DNA of 64,000 nt from Thermoplasmatales archaeon (GTDB taxonomy: Archaea; Thermoplasmatota; Thermoplasmata; Methanomassiliicoccales; Methanomethylophilaceae), in contig JAAYNL010000016.1 in NCBI GenBank assembly GCA_012520845.1, forward strand, positions 1 to 64,000, in the 5' to 3' direction. Each line of letters opens with the position of its first letter. Positions within the stretch are counted from its first letter, which is position 1. Positions 58,000 to 64,000 of the stretch are shown piece by piece. A model generated the notes under the pieces. The model was not told where the DNA came from, made no database searches, and saw only the letters and a program-made list of their open reading frames with translations. A program made the position numbers and the translations under genes.

Positions 58000-60934
58000 T
58001 TTGAAACCCAGGGTAAGCAAGATTCTGACATTGGCGGCCGTTACCCTATTCCTTCTAGTTTCCATCCATTCGCCAGAGGTTGACGGCGACAATTCGACCA
58101 GCGACGTACTTTTTGATTTAGGAAACGGGAACACCGAATGGCTAACCGCCGCCCATGGCGCAACTTATCGCGATGTTTTGAAAAACACCGCCCTGTCCAA
58201 CGGCATACCTTACGACGATTCTGGATCACTTACCGTCTACGGTATCGGCGAAACCGTAATCGGCGGCGTGGACAACGGCGGGAGCCTCTTCACGAGTGGT
58301 ACGACCGGTAAAAAATCCACTTCTCTTTGGACTGCATACAGATGGCACTCCGGGGCGTGGGAAAAAATCGTCGACCTCAACGATGCTCACGGCTCCGAAC
58401 ACCTTGCCCTTGCATTCTACCCAGAAGGGTGTATACCTCCAGAGACGCCTGACCGCCGCGGTTCCTGGACTATGTACAGGGGCAACTCCGCCCAAGACGG
58501 ACATCAGGACGGCGTCAAAATCGGGAACGGCGATGCCAAGGTAGAATGGGAATTCACGAGGGGCGGCATGAGCGGCGTTTACGCCGGCGTCCTCCACGTC
58601 GGCAACTACGTCTTTGCTAAATTCGGCGCCGACAAGAACCTTGACGGCGCCCTAATCTGCTACGAGCTCGACGGTTCCAACAATCCCGAGACAATGAAAC
58701 GTTGGGAGTTCAATTTCGAAGGCCAGTTGGGATACGAAACGGCCACGCCCGTCATTGTCGGCCAATACATATTTGTACAGACCTCTGACGGGCTCATACA
58801 CAGGATTCCATGGGAGGCGGGCCCAGGGGTCGATGACGCGAACGTCAAAACACTATCCGAAAAAATACCCCAAGCCACTGGGGCGCCGGTTGAGGGCGCC
58901 AAGTTCGGCCCAGGCATAGGGTCGATGGTCTACGATACCGGTTGCCTATATTTCTTAGCCAACAACGGCATGGTCTATTGTTTCGACATCGACCTGGAGC
59001 ACATCTGGTCGCGGCAAATGGGGGGGCACAACTACTACGTCTCCCCGACCATTTACGACGATTACGTGTTCACTGGCGCCAAGGATGGATGTCTATACAT
59101 CATGGATAAGAAGACCGGCAAGAATTTTTTAGACGAGCCTGAAGAGGTTTTCGTTCAGAACATCTCTGGCAAAAAATTCGGAAACGTTTCCGCACCCGCC
59201 GTGTTCAAAGACGGCGATGTGTACACCCTCATGTTCACCGTTTCCGACGGCATGGGGATGAGTTGCAAGGTGGGTGGCTTGGCAATATATGAATTCAATC
59301 CCAACTCGTCTGAGCTCACCAAGAAATACCTTGACACTGAAGATTACGGACCCATCTCCACTTACGTGCTGCCTTTGGATGTTCAGGGGTTCAAAGGTGT
59401 CATAGTTGTGGCCACCAAGGGCGTTTTCAAAATCGATACCGAGGGCAACAAGGTGTTGCTCAATGAATCCCTCTATTCCGTGAAGGCCCCGCCTCTGTTG
59501 GTAAACGGCAAATCGGTATACATGGCCAGCTATGCACCGTCAAAGCCTTTGTACGAGATGGATTTCAACGGAAACATACTATCCATGTGGGTCCCGGATG
59601 TGGTTAACAAGAATTATTGCATGTCCTCCCCAATTTTTGTCGAAGGCACATTGATTTTTCCGAGCGACACCACCTTGGCGGGAATCGGTGGCACCTTCCC
59701 GGAATACGTGCCCCCCGAACCCGTGCAAGAAATGCCCGTTTGGATGAAATCGCTCATCACCCTGTTGGCAATAATCGCCATACTAACAATGGTTTACGTC
59801 GTGATGAGGTTCGGCAAGGGTATTGAAAAACCGTTCGCCCACATTAGCGAACGGATATCGTATTACCTCAAAAGCGATGAACCCGGCCACAACGTCCGCA
59901 GCAAACGCAGACTCTTTACCGTTTTGATTGCGGGCATCGTACTGACGCTGGCACTGTTCCTGACATGCCTCTGCGTCGGCCCGACGGCCACGTTCTCCTT
60001 ACCGGAAATGCTTTCATCGCTGAAATCCGCCGTTTCCAAAGGCGGAAAAATGCTTTCCTACAACGAGCTCATGGTCTACGAGTCCCGGTTGCCGAGGACC
60101 ATGGCCGCGTTGGCGGTCGGAATCGGGCTGTCCATCGCGGGCAGCGTTTACCAGGCGATCATCCGCAACCCGCTCGTCGACCCATACATCATGGGCGTCT
60201 CGGCCGGCGCGGGGACCGCCGCCGTCGCCGTGATAGCCTTCAATTTCACCTTCTTCGGGCTTTTCGCCCCCCATTCGATATACGTCACGGCGTTCGCCGC
60301 CATCGTCGGAGGCATCGCCGCCTTCGCGGCCACGATGTTCATCGCCGAGAAGGCGGGCGGGTCGTCGCTCAACTACGTCCTGGCCGGCGTAATCATCGGA
60401 TTGGCGTTCTCCGCCATCCAGACGTTGATGCTGTCCTTCGCGGGGCACAGGGTGAGCAACGCCCTTTCCTGGCTGTTCGGTTCCTTCGCCAACGTGACGT
60501 GGAACCAGGTTTGGTTGATAGTGGCGCCCGCTTTGACGCTGGCGATCGCGCCGCTGCTGTGGGCAAAGGAACTGAATCTGGTGCTGCTCGGGGAGGACCA
60601 GGCGCAGCAGATGGGTTTGGACGTGCGCAACTTCAACCGCTGGATGCTGATACTGGCGTCCGTGCTCACCTCGATCTGCGTGGCGTTCGTGGGCATCATC
60701 GGCTTCGTCGGCCTCGTCGTGCCGCACCTGTGCCGCATGATGCTCGGGGGCGACCACAGGCTCGTGCTGCCCGCGTCGATCGTGTTCGGCGGCGCCCTCA
60801 TGATGGCCGCCGACCTCGTGGCCAGGATGGCCTACGCCGGGCTCGAGTTGCCCGTGGGTGCCATAACGACGATAATAGGCGTGCCCGTGTTCGCCTACCT
60901 GCTGATAAAAAGGGGGAATCTGTATGAGGGATGA
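57992..60934 (+). CDS. Fusion: secreted beta-propeller receptor region plus BtuC-type permease
   Basis: 980 residues. Signal peptide about 1-32; an N-terminal module (about 35-150; DLGNGNTEWLTAAHGATYRD) like that of the upstream binding protein; a PQQ/quinoprotein-type beta-propeller (about 155-575, beginning GSWTMYRGNSAQDG, with repeats such as GLIHRIPW, GMVYCFDIDLEHIW and GCLYIMDKKTG); a membrane helix near 585-610; then a full FecCD/BtuC permease (about 638-980; SRLPRTMAALAVGIGLSIAG, AIIRNPLVDPYIMGVSAGAG, GLVVPHLCRMMLGGDHRLVL). It overlaps the binding-protein stop by 8 bases and the ATPase start by 11. I know no such permease fusion. The extracellular part probably docks ligand or binding protein. 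Confidence 0.85.
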   Translation: MINLKPRVSKILTLAAVTLFLLVSIHSPEVDGDNSTSDVLFDLGNGNTEWLTAAHGATYRDVLKNTALSNGIPYDDSGSLTVYGIGETVIGGVDNGGSLFTSGTTGKKSTSLWTAYRWHSGAWEKIVDLNDAHGSEHLALAFYPEGCIPPETPDRRGSWTMYRGNSAQDGHQDGVKIGNGDAKVEWEFTRGGMSGVYAGVLHVGNYVFAKFGADKNLDGALICYELDGSNNPETMKRWEFNFEGQLGYETATPVIVGQYIFVQTSDGLIHRIPWEAGPGVDDANVKTLSEKIPQATGAPVEGAKFGPGIGSMVYDTGCLYFLANNGMVYCFDIDLEHIWSRQMGGHNYYVSPTIYDDYVFTGAKDGCLYIMDKKTGKNFLDEPEEVFVQNISGKKFGNVSAPAVFKDGDVYTLMFTVSDGMGMSCKVGGLAIYEFNPNSSELTKKYLDTEDYGPISTYVLPLDVQGFKGVIVVATKGVFKIDTEGNKVLLNESLYSVKAPPLLVNGKSVYMASYAPSKPLYEMDFNGNILSMWVPDVVNKNYCMSSPIFVEGTLIFPSDTTLAGIGGTFPEYVPPEPVQEMPVWMKSLITLLAIIAILTMVYVVMRFGKGIEKPFAHISERISYYLKSDEPGHNVRSKRRLFTVLIAGIVLTLALFLTCLCVGPTATFSLPEMLSSLKSAVSKGGKMLSYNELMVYESRLPRTMAALAVGIGLSIAGSVYQAIIRNPLVDPYIMGVSAGAGTAAVAVIAFNFTFFGLFAPHSIYVTAFAAIVGGIAAFAATMFIAEKAGGSSLNYVLAGVIIGLAFSAIQTLMLSFAGHRVSNALSWLFGSFANVTWNQVWLIVAPALTLAIAPLLWAKELNLVLLGEDQAQQMGLDVRNFNRWMLILASVLTSICVAFVGIIGFVGLVVPHLCRMMLGGDHRLVLPASIVFGGALMMAADLVARMAYAGLELPVGAITTIIGVPVFAYLLIKRGNLYEG

Positions 60935-61751
60935 GACGCCCCTGCTCGAGCTGAGGGGTTTGAACAAGGTATACGACAACGGCTTCCACGCCGTGAAGGA
61001 CGTCTCGTTCAAGATCGAGCCTGGCATGCTCATCGGCCTCATCGGCCCGAACGGCTGCGGGAAGAGCACGATGATGAAGTGCATAAACAGACTGCACAAA
61101 AGCACGTCCGGCGACGTCCTCGTCGACGGCGTCTCGGTCATGGATAAAAAACCCGGGGAAATCGCGAAGGTCATCGCCAGCGTCCCCGCGGAGATGAAGG
61201 CCAGTTTCGGCCTCACCGTGTTCGAGACGGTCATGCTTGGCAGATACCCGTACCTGAAGAACATCTGGTGGGAGACCGAGCAGGACGAGAGCATGGTGCT
61301 GGATACCTTGAAAAAATTCGGCGTGTACCACCTCAGGGACAGACCGCTGAACATGCTCTCCTCCGGCGAGAGGCAAAGGGCGTTGATCGCCAAGGCCTAC
61401 GTCCAGGAGCCGAGGCTGATGCTCGTGGACGAGCCGACGTCCCACCTGGACATGCGCTACAAGCTCGAAGTGATGGAGTACCTCTACGCCATGGTCAAGA
61501 CGGACATGTCGATACTCGTGGCGGAGCACGACATCTCCCTCATGGCGAGGTACTGCGACCTATGCATCATCATGAAGGCCGGGGAAATCGTGGCCGTCGG
61601 GCCTCCCAAGGAGGTCATCACCTCGGAACTGATAGAGAGCGTCTATGGCGTCAGCGCCACCGTCGGCTACGACCACGAGGGCGAGCTGTTCGTCCTGCCG
61701 AAGAGATTCAGGGCGGAGGCGGACTCGGCCAGGGACGATGGTTTCCTCTGA
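60924..61751 (+). CDS. btuD: ABC transporter ATP-binding protein, BtuD/FepC-like (second)
   Basis: 275 residues. Walker A GPNGCGKSTMM (near residue 41), signature MLSSGERQRALIAKAYV, Walker B LMLVDEPTSHLDMR, switch His in VAEHDISLM. It energises the propeller-permease encoded directly upstream. Last gene of the second transport operon; the C-terminal ~20 residues are a charged tail. Confidence 0.92.
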   Translation: MRDETPLLELRGLNKVYDNGFHAVKDVSFKIEPGMLIGLIGPNGCGKSTMMKCINRLHKSTSGDVLVDGVSVMDKKPGEIAKVIASVPAEMKASFGLTVFETVMLGRYPYLKNIWWETEQDESMVLDTLKKFGVYHLRDRPLNMLSSGERQRALIAKAYVQEPRLMLVDEPTSHLDMRYKLEVMEYLYAMVKTDMSILVAEHDISLMARYCDLCIIMKAGEIVAVGPPKEVITSELIESVYGVSATVGYDHEGELFVLPKRFRAEADSARDDGFL

Positions 61752-61786
61752 TCCCGTTTCAACCGGTGTTTGCCGCGGACTGGGTC

Positions 61787-62257
61787 TCAGACGCCGTGAC
61801 TGTGGTCATGGTGATGGTGGCCGCCGCAGTCGCAGTCCTCGCCGTGGGACGGGTCGTCGCACCCGTGGTGGTGATGGTGGTGGTGATCCCCCTCCAACTC
61901 CAGGAACGCCCCCGAATCCTCCAGGGCGTGGAAAATCTCGTGCTCCAGTTCGTGGGCGTCGATATCGGTCGCGGCGACCATGAACGCGAAGTCGGCGGAC
62001 CTCCTCGGGGAAAGTATGCCGTGGCGCTCCGGGCCCGTGCCGAGGTCGACGAGATTGACGGTGATGCCTTCCCCGCCGTCGGACACGCACATCTTCGCGT
62101 GGCCGAGGAACATCCCGGCCTCGGCCTCGATCCACTCGGCAACCGCCAAAAGGGCCTTGTCCAACCTCATCTGGGTGTCGCTGTTGTAGTTGAGCACTTT
62201 GCCCTTGACGCCGGCGGCGACGCCGCCGGCCATGTCCGCCGATTCCGATTTCCTCAT
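61787..62257 (-). CDS. His-rich metal-binding protein coupled to a CobW-type GTPase
   Basis: 156 residues. The body (MRLDKALLAVAEWIEAEAGM ... FAFMVAATDIDAHELEHEIF) has no family I can name. The C-terminus is a metal-sponge tail: seven consecutive His, HGCDDPSHGEDCDCGGHHHH and DHSHGV. The start ATG 62257 overlaps the stop of the GTPase gene by 4 bases. It is likely a metal store or metallochaperone delivering Ni, Co or Zn with the GTPase. The long upstream in-frame extension is antisense to the GTPase and rejected. Confidence 0.7.
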   Translation of the reverse strand: MRKSESADMAGGVAAGVKGKVLNYNSDTQMRLDKALLAVAEWIEAEAGMFLGHAKMCVSDGGEGITVNLVDLGTGPERHGILSPRRSADFAFMVAATDIDAHELEHEIFHALEDSGAFLELEGDHHHHHHHGCDDPSHGEDCDCGGHHHHDHSHGV

Positions 62258-62835
62258 GATGCCAACTCCTCCATCACCCGCTCCATGCCAGCCCCGGTCT
62301 TCAGGGATATCGGGATGACGGGTACGTCGCCGAGGGATTCCCTCAGCTCCTCGGCCGCGGCCTCGCACCCCCCTTCGTCGGCGGCGTCGCATTTGTTGAT
62401 GAAGACCACGTCGGAACCCGCCAGCTGCTCAAGGTAGAAACGGCGTTTCTTCTTCATGAAAACCTTATGCCTTTTGATATCGGCGAGACCGACGACCTTG
62501 ACGGACGACGCGAACGGGGCAACCGTCTCCCTGACCTTGGAAGACAAGGCAAGACCGGTGGGTTCGATGATAAGGAGGTCCGGGGCGACCTCGTCTCGGA
62601 TGCTGGTAAGCGCCTTCCTCAGGTCGCCTACCAGGGAACAGCATATGCAGCCGTTGGGCAGGACGGTTGCCGACAAACCCTTGGATTCGAACGTCGCGCC
62701 GTCAACGCCGATAGAGCCTACGTCGTTGACGAGTATCGCCACCTTCAGGCCCTTGTCCATGTTGGCCGTGGCGACGTCCATTATGAGCGTAGTCTTCCCG
62801 CTCCCGAGGAATCCCCCGATTATGTAAACCTCCAT
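62254..62835 (-). CDS. CobW/HypB/UreG-type GTPase
   Basis: 193 residues. P-loop GGFLGSGKTTL at the N-terminus, metal site NGCICCSL (CxCC, near residue 63), switch region IIEPTGLA and NKCD guanine-specificity motif. This is the G3E GTPase core without the CobW C-terminal domain, so it is shorter than classical CobW. Such GTPases insert or deliver Zn, Co or Ni. It pairs with the His-rich gene downstream and neighbours the chelatase/corrinoid region, so cobalt handling is plausible but unproven. Confidence 0.85.
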   Translation of the reverse strand: MEVYIIGGFLGSGKTTLIMDVATANMDKGLKVAILVNDVGSIGVDGATFESKGLSATVLPNGCICCSLVGDLRKALTSIRDEVAPDLLIIEPTGLALSSKVRETVAPFASSVKVVGLADIKRHKVFMKKKRRFYLEQLAGSDVVFINKCDAADEGGCEAAAEELRESLGDVPVIPISLKTGAGMERVMEELAS

Positions 62836-62891
62836 GGTCCGTTATCCCCGCGGCAAGGTTAATTGTTTGCGTCGCCGGGAGTCCGGCGGCG

Positions 62892-63518
62892 TCAAACGAG
62901 CAGCTGCCTCAGGTCGGATATGTCGCCCCGGCACGCCGACCCGGGTTGCACCCCCCTTACCACGCATATCCCGTCTATGCCCGCGGCGTCCGCCGCCTGC
63001 ATGTCGTGGGGGCTGTCCCCGACGTAGCAGAAATCCCCCGGCGGCAGGTCGTAAAAAGACATGCACTTCAACAACTGGTCCGGGGCCGGTTTGGGCCTCG
63101 GCGCGTCGCCGTACCCGACGATGACGTCGAACATCCGCGTCAGCCCGTGCCTGTCCAGGATCTCCTTTATCATGTCCGCCCTCTTCCCCGACGCTATGGA
63201 GAGCCGGGCGCCCGAACCCCTCAGCGTGCGAATCACCTCCTCGGTCTCCGGGAAAAGCCTGGTGTTGGCGCCCATGGAGTTGTGAGACTCCAGGATGAAC
63301 GCCGCGATGAATTCCCTGCGGGCGCACGGAGACAGAGAGAACCTGTCCATTGTGTGGTCCAGGGACTCCCTGACGAACGTAGGCGCCATGGCATCCTCGA
63401 ACTTCAGTCCGACGGCCTCCATCGCCCTCCGGTACGCCTTCCTGGCGCCGCCGAGGGAATCGGCCAAGGTCATGTCGAAGTCGAAGATATAGGCGGGGTA
63501 CCTTCTCCGGGGTTTCAC
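62892..63518 (-). CDS. HAD-superfamily hydrolase, phosphoglycolate phosphatase-like
   Basis: 208 residues. The nucleophile motif DFDMTLADS (FDFDMTLAD) at residue 13, the cap-domain helical region, SIASGKRADM (motif II), KPAPDQLL (motif III) and YVGDSPHDMQAADAAG (motif IV) form a complete HAD phosphatase. The substrate is not known. It overlaps the start of the downstream ABC ATPase frame by four bases (stop/start overlap on the same strand). Confidence 0.88.
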   Translation of the reverse strand: MKPRRRYPAYIFDFDMTLADSLGGARKAYRRAMEAVGLKFEDAMAPTFVRESLDHTMDRFSLSPCARREFIAAFILESHNSMGANTRLFPETEEVIRTLRGSGARLSIASGKRADMIKEILDRHGLTRMFDVIVGYGDAPRPKPAPDQLLKCMSFYDLPPGDFCYVGDSPHDMQAADAAGIDGICVVRGVQPGSACRGDISDLRQLLV

Positions 63519-64000
63519 TCCATCACGTTCTCTTTCTCTAGTTCCTCGAGTATCCTCTTCCTGATTGACGTGAACTCAACCGAGGCCCTGTCCCTGGGTC
63601 TCGGCAGGTCTATCTCGACGATCTCCTTTATCCTGGCCGGGCGCTTGGTCAGCACGACGATCCTGTCCGAGAGGTACACCGCCTCGTCAACGGAGTGGGT
63701 GACGAACAGTATCGTCTGGTCGGTCTTCTCCAGGATCCGGAGAAGGCTGCCCTGCATGATGTTCCTCGTCTGGGCGTCCAGCGCGCCGAAGGGCTCGTCC
63801 ATGAGGATGATGTCCGGCCTGTTGACGAGGGCGCGGGCTATGCCCACCCTCTGCTTCATGCCCCCTGAAAGTTCGTGGACGCGGGCGTCGGCGAACTTTT
63901 CCAGGCCCACTATCTCGATGTACCTCTGCGCCCTCTCCCTGCGCTCCTCCTTGGGGACGCCGGCGATTTCCAGGCCGAACTCGACGTTCTTCCTGACGCT
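63515..64000 (-). CDS. ABC transporter ATP-binding protein (SsuB/TauB/NrtD-like), C-terminal part
   Basis: The last ~160 residues are visible; the Walker A and start lie beyond base 64000. The signature VHELSGGMKQRVGIARALVN, Walker B IILMDEPFGALDAQTR and switch FVTHSVDEAVYLSDRIVVLT match the nitrate/sulfonate/taurine ATPase family. Its permease and binding protein are presumably upstream of the window. The gene for the HAD hydrolase overlaps its 3' end, suggesting one operon. Confidence 0.85.
   Translation of the reverse strand, partial: SVRKNVEFGLEIAGVPKEERRERAQRYIEIVGLEKFADARVHELSGGMKQRVGIARALVNRPDIILMDEPFGALDAQTRNIMQGSLLRILEKTDQTILFVTHSVDEAVYLSDRIVVLTKRPARIKEIVEIDLPRPRDRASVEFTSIRKRILEELEKENVME

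Noticed and set aside
57992-60934. Assembly artefact joining two genes
   Set aside because: The frame is continuous, a natural membrane helix links the parts, and both ends overlap neighbouring operon genes; no sign of a join was seen, although reads were not available.
1-64000. CRISPR array
   Set aside because: No regularly spaced repeats with unique spacers; the only tandem repeat (16111-16170) has no spacers.

Overview
The window is a GC-rich archaeal chromosome segment. Archaeal-only ribosomal proteins (S19e, L31e, L39e), aIF6, PDCD5, archaeal SRP RNA, archaeal MptE, archaeal-type TATA boxes and a methanogenesis marker 2 protein point to a methanogen. The Thermoplasmata-like character, the salvage- and corrinoid-centred gene content and the scarcity of TAG stops (3 of about 60 genes) best fit a host-associated member of Methanomassiliicoccales. 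That placement is an inference.

Layout. 0-4 kb: start of a type II/IV secretion ATPase, a Cys-rich partner, a U32 peptidase and two pilin-like proteins. 4-13.9 kb: an operon running XRE-cupin regulator, acyl-CoA ligase, flavoprotein, ApgM, then small genes, and PaaK-ACT-SelB-like. 14-20 kb: acetate-type transporter, DUF4143 ATPase, a second PaaK and a convergent sodium symporter that share a 17-bp operator, then SRP RNA. 20-28 kb: methanogenesis marker 2, a winged-helix candidate regulator divergent from nrdD (shared 12-bp-periodic repeats), site-2 protease, mptE, DUF373, metallo-hydrolase. 28-35 kb: S19e-PDCD5-L39e-L31e-aIF6 operon, a toxin-antitoxin-like pair with a frameshifted GNAT, ubiX, leuS, and a ribbon-helix-helix gene with a palindromic operator.

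35.4-42.7 kb: a short FtsZ-like gene convergent with iorB-iorA. Between them sits about 3.8 kb of provirus remnant (tail protein, membrane-anchored cargo, HTH-repeat proteins, two tail-fibre ends in an inverted-repeat cassette). It is bracketed by about 410-bp direct repeats carrying the 3' ends of both host genes.

42.7-61.8 kb: the most distinctive region. It holds two BtuF-like binding proteins, CbiZ, two ChlI-like and one ChlD-like ATPases, an isochorismatase-fold hydrolase, CobN, two BtuC/BtuD systems and tRNA-Leu(UAG). One BtuC is the C-terminal part of a 980-residue protein with an extracellular beta-propeller. Four copies of a 19-bp palindrome (RTTGG-N9-CCAAY) precede its transcription units, which suggests one metal- or corrinoid-responsive regulon. 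61.8-64 kb: a His-rich protein with a CobW-type GTPase, a HAD phosphatase and part of an ABC ATPase.

Functionally, corrinoid or tetrapyrrole capture, remodelling and metal insertion (CbiZ, CobN-ChlI-ChlD, BtuCDF) stand beside assimilation of organic acids through CoA ligases and IorAB, consistent with a scavenging gut-type methanogen.
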